Both the position numbers and the translations under genes were made by a program. Below the pieces are notes generated by a model. That model was not told where the DNA came from. It did no database searches and was given only the letters and a program-made list of their open reading frames with translations. This document shows positions 56,804-64,000 of a stretch of 64,000 nucleotides of DNA, piece by piece. Every line of letters starts with the position of its first letter. Position 1 is the first letter of the stretch. Source of the DNA: Mycobacterium sp. GA-1285 (GTDB lineage: Bacteria; Actinomycetota; Actinomycetes; Mycobacteriales; Mycobacteriaceae); NCBI RefSeq assembly GCF_001499905.1, contig NZ_LQIS01000053.1:62001-126000 (forward strand), given 5' to 3'.

Positions 56804-58128
56804 TCCGGACTCCCTTCAACCAGAGGTTCGACCTCGTCAGGTGCGAAGTACAGGTAGCGGCCGTACCAGTCGTGCAGTTCGGCACCGGGATCGTCTTCGA
56901 TGACGACGCCGATGTGGTGCTCGCCGTCGACGTCCTCGTGCACCGAGGTGACGCGCGCGATTTTGTCGGCGTAGAACACGTCCTGCGCGTCGGCCCGCCG
57001 GGAGGGGTGCAACCGGACCCGGCTGCCGCGAGCGACGCGAGTGTCGTTGACCAGCACGGCATCCGAGTCCGGCCGAACCGCCTCATCGGCCACGGGATCC
57101 CACCATTCGACGCCGGCCGGAATGTCTGGGATCAGGTCCGGTTCCCCGCCCGCCGCATGCGGGCTCCGCAGCACGCCGTGCAGATCGAGCATCGCCTCGG
57201 GCGACATCGAGTCGCAACGGTCGATGATCGCGGCGGCGCGTTGGTCGGTGGCGCGGGCCTGCGCTTTCTCCTCGTCGGTCATCGTCATGATCCGCAGCGT
57301 CAGGATCTCGTCGATCTCGGTCGAGTCGTAGAGCGCACCCTTGCTCTGTTCGGCGATCTCGGGGTGGTCGTAGAGGATGATCGGCGACACGAGCACGAGA
57401 CCGCGATGCGGTGCCGGACCGGCGAGCACCGGAAAGCACCGGTGCTGGCGGCACCGCGCCACGGCGTCGGCCGCCGACTCCGGTGGTTCGAGCAGGGAGA
57501 CGAACTCACCGTCGGCCACCTCGAGCAGCAGGTGGGTCCCGATCAGTGACACGGCGATCGCGTCTTCCTTGTCGCGGGCCGGTGATGCGGTGTTGCACAC
57601 ATTGAACGTGAGCCGCAGCAGATCGCCGTCGTGCTCGACGCAGATGTCGAGGCGGCCGCTGAGTTTCCGGCGTGTTCGCACCAGCCTGCCCCCCGCGATC
57701 GGCTCGATCTCGCTAGCCGATGGAATCGAGATGTCCAGTGTGCGAGGCAGGCTCATGACCGGGAACGGCTCGATCGGGATCTCGCACTCGACGGCTTCGT
57801 CCCAGCTGACCCAGACGTCGGTTTCCGAGCGCAATTCGCCGACCGGCTCAAAGCGGCCGCCGGCGTCACGCTCGACACCTCTGTGCTGCAACTGCAGGAA
57901 CCGGACCACACCCGTGACCATCGGGCTGCCGTGCGGGACCATCAGAACCTGGGTGGACAGCGAGGCGTCTTCGCCGATTCCGGATTCCGCGGCGCCCGTC
58001 GGTCCCAGCACGCCGAACTGCCATCGGGACTGGTTCTTGCTCGAGCTGGCGCGGTAGGGGTACAGCAGGTAACCCTCGTAAAGCACCGCGTCCGCGACGG
58101 CTCGTGCGTGATCCCAGTCTGCGGTCAT
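56794..58128 (-). CDS. Uncharacterised 444-residue hydrogenase-operon protein
   Basis: I do not recognise a named family. The N-terminus reads AVADAVLYEGYLLYPYRASSSKNQ; the middle has SLIGTHLLLEVADGEFVSLLEPP and LVLVSPIILYDHPEIAEQ; the C-terminal 90 residues look like a small beta barrel (GSRVRLHPSRRADAQDVF, HHIGVVIEDDPGAELHDWYGRYLYFAPDEVEPL). No metal-binding Cys cluster, signal peptide or membrane segment is evident. It overlaps DUF6084 by four bases and the 39-residue gene by ten, so it is firmly part of the operon. Confidence 0.75.
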   Translation of the reverse strand: MTADWDHARAVADAVLYEGYLLYPYRASSSKNQSRWQFGVLGPTGAAESGIGEDASLSTQVLMVPHGSPMVTGVVRFLQLQHRGVERDAGGRFEPVGELRSETDVWVSWDEAVECEIPIEPFPVMSLPRTLDISIPSASEIEPIAGGRLVRTRRKLSGRLDICVEHDGDLLRLTFNVCNTASPARDKEDAIAVSLIGTHLLLEVADGEFVSLLEPPESAADAVARCRQHRCFPVLAGPAPHRGLVLVSPIILYDHPEIAEQSKGALYDSTEIDEILTLRIMTMTDEEKAQARATDQRAAAIIDRCDSMSPEAMLDLHGVLRSPHAAGGEPDLIPDIPAGVEWWDPVADEAVRPDSDAVLVNDTRVARGSRVRLHPSRRADAQDVFYADKIARVTSVHEDVDGEHHIGVVIEDDPGAELHDWYGRYLYFAPDEVEPLVEGSPEWK

Positions 58129-58769
58129 CGAAGTTCCTCTGCGGTGTGGGCGGCCAGTAACGAGGCGATCGCGTCGTCGTAATTCAGCAGGCCGCGAGCG
58201 AATTTGAACTCCGACAGCGCATCGATGGTGTCGTGACTCAGTCGCAGCCACCCGGTGTTGGGGTAGTGCAGGTGCATCAGGTCATGCCACGTCGACACGG
58301 GCATGTCGAAGTGGTCTTCGCGATCCCAGGAGACCTGCTGCACACTGAGGTTCTTCTCTCCGCGGGTGAAAACCGTTCCGCTGAAGAGGAATTGCAGCGC
58401 GATCACACCGCCATGCAGTGCATGAAAGTATTTGGCCGCGGTCACTTCGAGGTCGTAGGTGCATTCGAGCGGCAGGTCGACCTGGGTGGTGCCGGTGAAA
58501 CCCGGCACCATGGTGCTGGCATGCTGCCAGAGGAAATTGTGCTGGGTGGTATCCCAGCGCTCGCGGGGCCCGAAGAGGTCGAGCAGTCCGAGCGCCTCGT
58601 CATCGGAGTATCGGCGACGCAACGGTTCGATGCGGACCTGGCACCGCAGCGCGATGGCGTGCACGGGTTCGTCACCGTCGGCGGCGATACCGATCCGGGC
58701 GGTGAGCACCGGTGCCACCGCGTACGGTTCGGCTCGGATGTCGAGCACCGTGAAGGTCAGCTCTGGCAC
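58125..58769 (-). CDS. DUF6084-like hydrogenase-cluster protein
   Basis: A 214-residue soluble protein, probably DUF6084. It begins PELTFTVLDIRAEPYAVAPVLTARI and has a beta-rich N-terminal half (ALRCQVRIEPLRRRYSDDEALGLLDLFGPRERW), then QVDLPLECTYDLEV and the distinctive LQFLFSGTVFTRG segment. The fold resembles a beta sandwich by pattern; no catalytic motif is seen. GTG 58769 lies 12 bases inside the end of DUF5947. Function unknown, but its position in group 1h clusters is recurrent, from memory. Confidence 0.75.
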   Translation of the reverse strand: MPELTFTVLDIRAEPYAVAPVLTARIGIAADGDEPVHAIALRCQVRIEPLRRRYSDDEALGLLDLFGPRERWDTTQHNFLWQHASTMVPGFTGTTQVDLPLECTYDLEVTAAKYFHALHGGVIALQFLFSGTVFTRGEKNLSVQQVSWDREDHFDMPVSTWHDLMHLHYPNTGWLRLSHDTIDALSEFKFARGLLNYDDAIASLLAAHTAEELR

Positions 58770-59398
58770 GGCGCCACCACCTTGGCCCGAGTACGCACGT
58801 GGTCGAAGAAGTCGTCGAGGTAACTGCGCACCTGCTGACCTCCGTCGAAGCCGCGCCACAGCTGGCGGAGCCTGCCGACGAACTCGTAGCAGGCGTCGAT
58901 GGGCACCAGAAAGCATTCCGGCCCGCGACTTTCGTCGTCGGGCACCCGCACGAGCAGGGCCTCGGTGTCGTCGGCGAGCAGGTCCACCCGCGGGTCCGCC
59001 GCACGTACGCCGTCCCACGCGGAGAGGTCCAGTTCGGACTCGGTCGCTCCCGCCGGCCCGGGATAGAAGGCCGCCACGCGATCCAACGTCGAGTTGCGGA
59101 AGAAGAATGCCAGCCCTACCGGGATCTGCAGAAGCTGCCAATCCCGTCGCCCCAATCCGAAGTCCGGGAAGGACAGCCAGCGGTCGGGAACCGCGCGATA
59201 GCGGAGTTCGGCCTTGGTGTCGGTGAACAGCAGATAACAGCCGCGGCATACGCACATCAGCGCCCGTGCCTCGACATTGACGACGTGCTGGTGCTCGTCG
59301 GCGATCGGCTCGGCGCACATCTCACAGCGTTCGCCCGCGGGTGCGGGAGCTCCGCGGTTGGCCCGGATCATCGCGAGGACGTCGTACGCGCTGGTCAT
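58757..59398 (-). CDS. DUF5947-like zinc-binding hydrogenase-cluster protein
   Basis: A 213-residue protein with a probable zinc finger at the N-terminus: CEMCAEPI near residue 25 and CVCRGCYLLF near 49. Then RYRAVPDRWLSFPDFGLGRRDWQLLQIPVGLAFFF and a C-terminal CFLVPIDACYEFVGRLRQLW segment, the pattern I associate with DUF5947. It may be a structural or electron-transfer accessory; no function is known. ATG 59398 overlaps the stop of the NifU-type gene. Confidence 0.78.
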   Translation of the reverse strand: MTSAYDVLAMIRANRGAPAPAGERCEMCAEPIADEHQHVVNVEARALMCVCRGCYLLFTDTKAELRYRAVPDRWLSFPDFGLGRRDWQLLQIPVGLAFFFRNSTLDRVAAFYPGPAGATESELDLSAWDGVRAADPRVDLLADDTEALLVRVPDDESRGPECFLVPIDACYEFVGRLRQLWRGFDGGQQVRSYLDDFFDHVRTRAKVVAPCQS

Positions 59399-60321
59399 GC
59401 CACGCCCGCCTCGGTGGGTACCGCGGGCACCGCGATCGACAACACGCCCTCGCGTGCCAGCAGCGGAATGGGCTGCAGGTGAGCGAGCGGGTCGGAGCCC
59501 TCATCGAGGCAGGCCCCCGCGTGTACGACGTCGAAATGCGCATGGCAGTGCGGGCAGCGCAGCACCGCTAGGCCGGCGGACCCCATTCGGCGGTGCAGTA
59601 CGGCACCGGCCAGCGACTCGCGGCAGACACCACACTGGTCGCGGTATACGAACACCTCGTCGCCGATGCGGCACGCCAGCACGGTGGTTCCCGCCACGGA
59701 GAAGCCGCCGACCTCGCCGGGCGTCAGGTCGGCGAATTCGGGTACGGGGTGCCACGAGGCGTGCTGCGGGCTACGTACGCGGCTGAACAGTGTTGCCGGT
59801 GGAATCACGGTCGGATCCGACGACGGCGCAACCACCTCGATCGCGGTTACCTCGGGGGCCGCCGCTCGGATAGCGTCCTCGACGGTCAACTCCAGGGTGA
59901 CCGCCGAAGAAGGGCAGCTCTTGCAGGTGCCGGCGAATTGCAAGCAGACGGTCAATCCTCCTGGGCCATCGATGGTTTCGAGAAGCGCGACATCACCGCC
60001 GTGTGAGCCGAGATAGGGTCGCACCCTGTCCAAGGCGTCCTCGACGCGTCGGTGGATGTCGTGTGGGTGCAAGCCGTGCACGAGCATCAGGCTCGCGACG
60101 AGGTCGTCACCGGCCAGCCGCTCGGCCATCGAGGCGTCGTCCCTCACCGCGATCCGCAGGATGCGTTCGAGTGCGGCGCCGTAGAGGTCGGTCACTTCAG
60201 CGACGAGCTGGACCGCCCGCTCGTGCGCGCCAGGGCCACCCGCGGCGGACGCATCAAGCAGGGCCTGTATTCGTTCACCCGCCGTACGCCACTGCGCGTC
60301 GTTCTCGATCGGCGGGGCCAT
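59395..60321 (-). CDS. NifU-like / four-cysteine Rieske-like fusion protein
   Basis: A 308-residue protein directly after the large subunit. Residues 90-165 are a NifU C-terminal Fe-S scaffold domain with GTCKSCPSS (C133, C136). Residues 185-300 have the outline of a Rieske domain (FSVAGTTVLACRIGDEVFVYRDQ), but the cluster motifs read C230-G-V-C233 and C256-P-H-C259 rather than C-x-H and C-x-x-H, so an all-Cys [2Fe-2S], rubredoxin-like or zinc site is more likely. It may carry electrons from the hydrogenase or build its clusters. It starts 3 bases after hhyL. Confidence 0.82.
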   Translation of the reverse strand: MAPPIENDAQWRTAGERIQALLDASAAGGPGAHERAVQLVAEVTDLYGAALERILRIAVRDDASMAERLAGDDLVASLMLVHGLHPHDIHRRVEDALDRVRPYLGSHGGDVALLETIDGPGGLTVCLQFAGTCKSCPSSAVTLELTVEDAIRAAAPEVTAIEVVAPSSDPTVIPPATLFSRVRSPQHASWHPVPEFADLTPGEVGGFSVAGTTVLACRIGDEVFVYRDQCGVCRESLAGAVLHRRMGSAGLAVLRCPHCHAHFDVVHAGACLDEGSDPLAHLQPIPLLAREGVLSIAVPAVPTEAGVA

Positions 60322-60324
60322 TCC

Positions 60325-62121
60325 CTATTCCCCGGTGACGGACTGGGTGGGGGAGTGCAGCAGATCGAGCGACTTCCCCTTTCCCAGGTACATGTGCACG
60401 CCGCACGGCAGGCACGGGTCGAAACTGCGCACCGTGCGCATGATGTCGATGCCCTTGAAATGTTCTCGGTCGTTCTCCTCGAAGATCGGCTGTCCTTGGA
60501 CCGCGTCCTCGTAGGGACCCGGGGTGCCGTAGCTGTCGCGGGGATTGGCGTTCCACGGCGTCGGCGGATACGGGTGATAATTGGCGATCTTGCCGTCGCG
60601 AATCACCATGTGGTGACTGAGGACTCCGCGGACCGCTTCGGTGAAGCCGCAACCGATGCTCTCGTCGGGTACCTCGAATTTCTCCCAGGTCTTGGTCCGG
60701 CCCGCCCGGATCTCGGTCAACGCCTTCTCCGCGAAGTGCAGTGCGCATGCGGCCGCGTAAGCCTGGAAGTACGTCCGGGCGCGGTTGCGTTCGAGTGTGT
60801 TGCTGCCGTATCGCGGGATCTTCCACTCGAGTTCGGCCGGCCCCTTCAGAGCGGTTTTGGGGAGGTTGATCTGCACGCTCTGACCGGTCGCCTTGACATA
60901 GCCGATGTCGACCAGGCCGGCGAGCGCGGTCGACCACAGCCTGGCCAGCGGGCCACCGCCGGTGTCGAGCGCCAAGTGGTCCGTGCCATCAAACCAGCGC
61001 GGTGACATCACCCAGCTGTAGTTGCCGTCGAAGTCGCGCTTCTGCGGCTGCGGATTCGTGTGCTGGTTCCACGGATGCCGGCGGTCGATCGGGTTGCCGA
61101 GCGGGTCGGCCTTGACGAACATCTCCTGATCCGACCAGTCGTCGTAATACGAGTGTCCCAACAGGATCCGGATCCCGAGGTTGATGTCTACGAGCGAGTG
61201 GGTGTGTAGCCTGCCGTCGATCACGACGCCCGGAGTGACGAACATGGCGTCGCCCCAGCGTTCCATGTCCTTGTACTCGAAGTTGCACACCTCCGGATCC
61301 TGGAAGGATCCCCAGCAGCCCAGCAGTGTGCGCCGCAGCCCGACCTGGTCGTAGCCCGGGAGCGCTTCGTAGAAGAAGTCGAAGAGGTCGTCGTGCATCG
61401 GCACGACCTTCTTCATGAACTCGACGTAGCGCATCAGTCGCGTCATGTAGTCGGTCATCAACTGGACCGTCGCGGTGGTGCCGATGCCGCCGGGGTACAG
61501 CGTCGACGGATGGACGTGGCGACCCTCCATGAGGCAGAACATCTCTCGCGTCCACCTGCTGACCTGCAGGGCCTCGCGGTAGAACTCACCGGTGAACGGG
61601 TTGAGCGCGCGCATGATCTCGGCGATCGTGCGGTGGCCGTGCATGTCCGCATGCGGTGCCTGGGTGTTCTCGGCCTTGGCCAGCACACTGGGATTGGTCT
61701 CCGACACCATCTTCTCGCAGTAGTCGACGCCGACCAGGTTCTCCTGGAAGATGTTGTGGTCGAACATGTACTCGGCGGCTTCGCCAAGGTTGATCAGCCA
61801 CTCACCGAGGTGCGGTGGCTTCACGCCGTATGCCATGTTCTGGCAGTAGCACGAACACGTCGCGTGGTTGTCGCCGCAGATGCCGCAGATGCGGCTCGTG
61901 ATGAAGTGGGCGTCGCGAGGATCCTTGCCCTTCATGAAGATCGAGTAACCCCGGAAGATCGACGAGGTGCTGTGGCACTCGACGACCTCGCGGTTGTCGA
62001 AGTCGATCTTGGTGTATATGCCGAGGCTTCCGACGATCCGGGTGATGGGATCCCACGCCATCTCCACGAGTTGGCCTGGGTCGCGCTTCACGTGTGACGG
62101 CTCGGGGATGATGGTTGTCAT
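60325..62121 (-). CDS. hhyL: [NiFe]-hydrogenase large subunit, group 1h (actinobacterial high-affinity type)
   Basis: Catalytic subunit that splits H2 at the Ni-Fe(CN)2CO site; 598 residues. The Ni ligands are in RICGICGDNHATC (C79, C82) and DPCLPCGVH (C570, C573). The 22 residues after H576 would be removed by the protease encoded further down. The long central region and the VHMYLGKGK tail fit the group 1h/5 enzymes (Hhy of M. smegmatis, AH of Ralstonia), which oxidise H2 at atmospheric levels in air. The accompanying small subunit supports this. Confidence 0.95.
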   Translation of the reverse strand: MTTIIPEPSHVKRDPGQLVEMAWDPITRIVGSLGIYTKIDFDNREVVECHSTSSIFRGYSIFMKGKDPRDAHFITSRICGICGDNHATCSCYCQNMAYGVKPPHLGEWLINLGEAAEYMFDHNIFQENLVGVDYCEKMVSETNPSVLAKAENTQAPHADMHGHRTIAEIMRALNPFTGEFYREALQVSRWTREMFCLMEGRHVHPSTLYPGGIGTTATVQLMTDYMTRLMRYVEFMKKVVPMHDDLFDFFYEALPGYDQVGLRRTLLGCWGSFQDPEVCNFEYKDMERWGDAMFVTPGVVIDGRLHTHSLVDINLGIRILLGHSYYDDWSDQEMFVKADPLGNPIDRRHPWNQHTNPQPQKRDFDGNYSWVMSPRWFDGTDHLALDTGGGPLARLWSTALAGLVDIGYVKATGQSVQINLPKTALKGPAELEWKIPRYGSNTLERNRARTYFQAYAAACALHFAEKALTEIRAGRTKTWEKFEVPDESIGCGFTEAVRGVLSHHMVIRDGKIANYHPYPPTPWNANPRDSYGTPGPYEDAVQGQPIFEENDREHFKGIDIMRTVRSFDPCLPCGVHMYLGKGKSLDLLHSPTQSVTGE

Positions 62122-62205
62122 CGAACTCTTCTCTTTCTTCAGATGAGAAGCGTCACAGGCGGTTTCGAAACCGAAGGCGCCTGCGCGCCCCGGGGCGAGT
62201 CACAC

Positions 62206-63261
62206 CTACCAGGTGCGGGTCGCTCCCGTAGTGAGTTGCGTGCCGGGATGGCGCCACTTCGGTTCTTTGTCGACGGTCCGGCCGGTGACATGGCGCAGGC
62301 TGCGGATGACCGATCCGTACAGGCCCGACGCCGCGGTGGACACCTTGCCTCCGGGGGGCTCGTCCATGAACGGCATGAACTTGTCGGGGAATCCGGGCAT
62401 GGTGCAGCCGATGCATATACCGCCCACGTTCGGGCAGCCGCCGATGCCGTTGATCCAGCCGCGCTTGGGTACGTTGCACTTGACGACCGGGCCCCAACAT
62501 CCCAGTTTCACAATGCATTTCGGTGACCCGTACTCGGTCGCGAAATCACCCTGCTCGTAATAGCCGGCCCGGTCACAACCCTCGTGCACGGACGCGCCGA
62601 ACAGCCACTGCGGCCGTAACGCATCGTCGAGGGGGATCATCGGGGCTTGATCCGTCGCCATGTACAGCAGGTAGGTCAGCGTTTCGGCGAGGTTGTCCGG
62701 GTGGATCGGGCAGCCCGGAACGCAGACGATCGGAATACCGGCCTTGCTCTTCCAGTCCCATCCGAGGTAGTCGGGCACGCCCATGGCGCCGGTCGGATTG
62801 CCCGCCATCGCGTGGATGCCGCCGTAAGTTGCACACGTTCCGACCGCGACGATGGCAGTCGCCTTGGGCGCCAGCCGATCCAACCACTCGCTTGTGGTCA
62901 TCGGTTGGCCGGTGGCCGGATCGTTGCCGAACCCGCACCAGTAACCTTCGGACTTGATCTTCTCGTTCGGGATGGACCCCTCGACGACCAGAACGAACGG
63001 TTCTAGTTCGCCCCGGTCGGCCTTGAAGAACCATTCCAGGAAGTCGTCGGCGCCCCCGTTCGGTCCGCACTCGAAATCGATCAGGGGCCAATGGACGGCG
63101 ATTCTGGGCAGCCCGGGAAGAGCGCCGAGGGCGATCTCCTCGATGCTGGGCTGTGTGGCGGCAGTCAACGCCACCGAATCACCGTCACAACTCAATCCGG
63201 CGTTGATCCAGAGCACATGGATCAAGGCCTCTTCCGCTTTGACTGCTGCCTCGGTTGGCAT
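62206..63261 (-). CDS. hhyS: [NiFe]-hydrogenase small subunit, group 1h
   Basis: Electron-transfer subunit of 351 residues holding three Fe-S clusters. It lacks a Tat signal, so the enzyme is cytoplasmic or faces the cytoplasm. The proximal-cluster motif is C25-D-G-D28 (LSCDGDSV) where most hydrogenases have CxxC. From the literature this Asp is the fourth ligand of the proximal [4Fe-4S] cluster in actinobacterial-type hydrogenases and goes with oxygen insensitivity. Other cluster motifs: GTCATYGG, CVPGCPIHPDN, HEGCDRAGYYEQG, KLGCWGPVVKCN and CIGCTMPGFPDKF. Upstream is a promoter-like site and twin hairpins. Confidence 0.96.
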   Translation of the reverse strand: MPTEAAVKAEEALIHVLWINAGLSCDGDSVALTAATQPSIEEIALGALPGLPRIAVHWPLIDFECGPNGGADDFLEWFFKADRGELEPFVLVVEGSIPNEKIKSEGYWCGFGNDPATGQPMTTSEWLDRLAPKATAIVAVGTCATYGGIHAMAGNPTGAMGVPDYLGWDWKSKAGIPIVCVPGCPIHPDNLAETLTYLLYMATDQAPMIPLDDALRPQWLFGASVHEGCDRAGYYEQGDFATEYGSPKCIVKLGCWGPVVKCNVPKRGWINGIGGCPNVGGICIGCTMPGFPDKFMPFMDEPPGGKVSTAASGLYGSVIRSLRHVTGRTVDKEPKWRHPGTQLTTGATRTW

Positions 63262-63276
63262 GGGTCACAGCTTTCT

Positions 63277-63324
63277 GGGGGCCGGGCTGGGGCCCTCACG
63301 ACCGGGAGCCGGGCTGGGGCTCCC
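63277..63324 (-). promoter_or_regulatory. Twin stem-loops in the hhyS leader
   Basis: Two hairpins 27 bases apart have the same 7-base loop (CCAGCCC on the transcribed strand). The promoter-proximal one is a perfect 7-bp stem, GGGAGCC/GGCTCCC (63324-63318 with 63310-63304); the second is a 7-bp stem including one G-U pair (63297-63291 with 63283-63277). The second ends 15 bases before the hhyS ATG, next to its ribosome-binding site. Confidence 0.65.
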
Positions 63325-63368
63325 AACCTCACGTTGTGCCGTGGCGACGGGTTTCGACGCTGAGTTTG

Positions 63369-63397
63369 GGTTTACTCCCGGGGCTATGTCTTGTCAA
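63369..63397 (-). promoter_or_regulatory. Putative SigA-type promoter of hhyS inside the 3' end of hypB
   Basis: On the minus strand a consensus -35 TTGACA (63397-63392) is followed after 17 bases by TAAACC (63374-63369). The -35 lies in the last codons of hypB. A start near 63362 would give a leader of about 100 bases containing the twin hairpins. The -10 lacks the final T of TANNNT, which lowers confidence. Confidence 0.45.
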
Positions 63398-64000
63398 CGG
63401 GTGTCGGCGAAGAAACGGCGTCCGCGCGCTCATCGATCCAGTCGTACCAAGCCGAGCAGCCCTCACCCGTCACCGCCGACAGTGCGACGATCTGCGCGTC
63501 GCGGTTCAGTGATCGCACGTAGTCGCAACACTTTTCAAGATCGAAGGTGACGTACGGCAGTAAGTCGATCTTGTTGACGACCACCAGTCGCGCCGCCGCG
63601 AACATGTGCGGATACTTCAGCGGTTTGTCGTCGCCCTCTGTCACCGAGATGATGACGACTTTGCTGTGCTCGCCGAGGTCGAACAGCGCGGGGCAGACAA
63701 GGTTTCCGACGTTCTCGATGAACAGCACCGAGCCGTGCTCCGGTTCGAGTTCGTGCAGTGCGCGGTGCACCATGTCGGCGTCGAGGTGGCAGCCGGCGCC
63801 GGTGTTGACTTGAACGGCGCGCGCACCAGCGGTCTTGATGCGTTCGGCGTCCAGGAGCGTCGCCTGGTCGCCCTCGATGACCGCTACCGGGCGCGTCGCA
63901 TTGAGATCGCGGATGGTGCGCTCGAGGAGCGTGGTCTTACCGGCGCCCGGAGAGCTGGTGAGGTTGAGCGCCAGGATGCCGCGGGCGGACAGCCATGCGC
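63384..64000 (-). CDS. hypB: Hydrogenase nickel incorporation GTPase HypB (5' end outside window)
   Basis: SIMIBI-class GTPase that, with HypA, inserts nickel into the large subunit. The visible 205 residues contain the P-loop [15 protein letters not shown], the [13 protein letters not shown] switch region, the metal-binding [24 protein letters not shown], and the NKID-type base motif [11 protein letters not shown]. The N-terminal part, where a His-rich nickel store may occur, is cut off. It is the first visible gene of the operon in transcription order; hypA is expected just beyond the window. Confidence 0.95.
   Translation of the reverse strand, partial: AWLSARGILALNLTSSPGAGKTTLLERTIRDLNATRPVAVIEGDQATLLDAERIKTAGARAVQVNTGAGCHLDADMVHRALHELEPEHGSVLFIENVGNLVCPALFDLGEHSKVVIISVTEGDDKPLKYPHMFAAARLVVVNKIDLLPYVTFDLEKCCDYVRSLNRDAQIVALSAVTGEGCSAWYDWIDERADAVSSPTPVDKT

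Overview
The window is high-GC actinobacterial DNA and almost certainly comes from a mycobacterium. Gene order from the left edge to about 47.1 kb follows, from memory, the Mycobacterium tuberculosis block efpA–proS–rimP–nusA–infB–…–pptT–truB–…–rpsO–pnp–pepR–…–dapB–…–thyA–dfrA–…–thyX–dapA–rnj–…–ftsK–argA–pgsA3–clgR–pspA–pspM–ephG–DUF3046. The last 15 kb is an aerobic [NiFe]-hydrogenase operon absent from M. tuberculosis but, as I recall, present at the same place in M. smegmatis. A fast-growing environmental species (Mycolicibacterium type) is the best guess. No tRNA, rRNA, CRISPR array or insertion sequence was recognised.

Region 1 (1-12.4 kb): the 3' end of efpA, a tandem efpA-like paralogue, proS, two small minus-strand genes, then the rimP–nusA–ylxR–infB–rbfA–nrnA–dinF series, in which many start and stop codons overlap. 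Region 2 (12.4-21 kb): accessory metabolism (methyltransferase, echA16, DUF2277, DUF1802, CocE hydrolase, a DUF3558-like secreted protein), then pptH–pptT–truB and the manganese regulator mntR. Region 3 (21-37.7 kb): ribF, rpsO, pnp, pepR, dapB and neighbours, a CitE-like lyase, thyA–dfrA, an AlkZ/YcaQ-like protein, thyX, dapA and RNase J. Region 4 (38-47.1 kb): a mycofactocin-type SDR with an ABM-domain partner, ftsK, argA/pgsA3, the clgR–pspA–pspM envelope-stress operon, ephG, a glycosyltransferase and DUF3046. Region 5 (47.1-48.9 kb) looks like a junction: an HxlR regulator, a small secreted protein, a 3' remnant of a methyltransferase and a disordered acidic protein.

Region 6 (49-64 kb, minus strand) is one long operon. 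In transcription order it reads hypB (cut by the window edge), hhyS, hhyL, a NifU/four-cysteine fusion, DUF5947, DUF6084, an unnamed 444-residue family, a 39-residue membrane peptide, the hydrogenase protease, hypC2, hypF, DUF6390, a SIS–HypC-like fusion, a SIS protein, hypE, hypC1 and hypD. The small subunit has CxxD where most hydrogenases have CxxC, which is the mark of the oxygen-insensitive, high-affinity group 1h (actinobacterial) enzymes that oxidise atmospheric H2. HypB, C, D, E and F and the protease would build the NiFe(CN)2CO site; hypA is presumably just outside. Six or seven linked genes have no assigned role. They, together with a putative promoter and twin-hairpin leader before hhyS, are the most interesting content here.

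A theme across the window is leaderless transcription. At least 17 genes have a TANNNT -10 element ending 5-8 bases before the start codon, which also fixes many starts. One pair (echA16/DUF2277) has divergent -10 elements that overlap.
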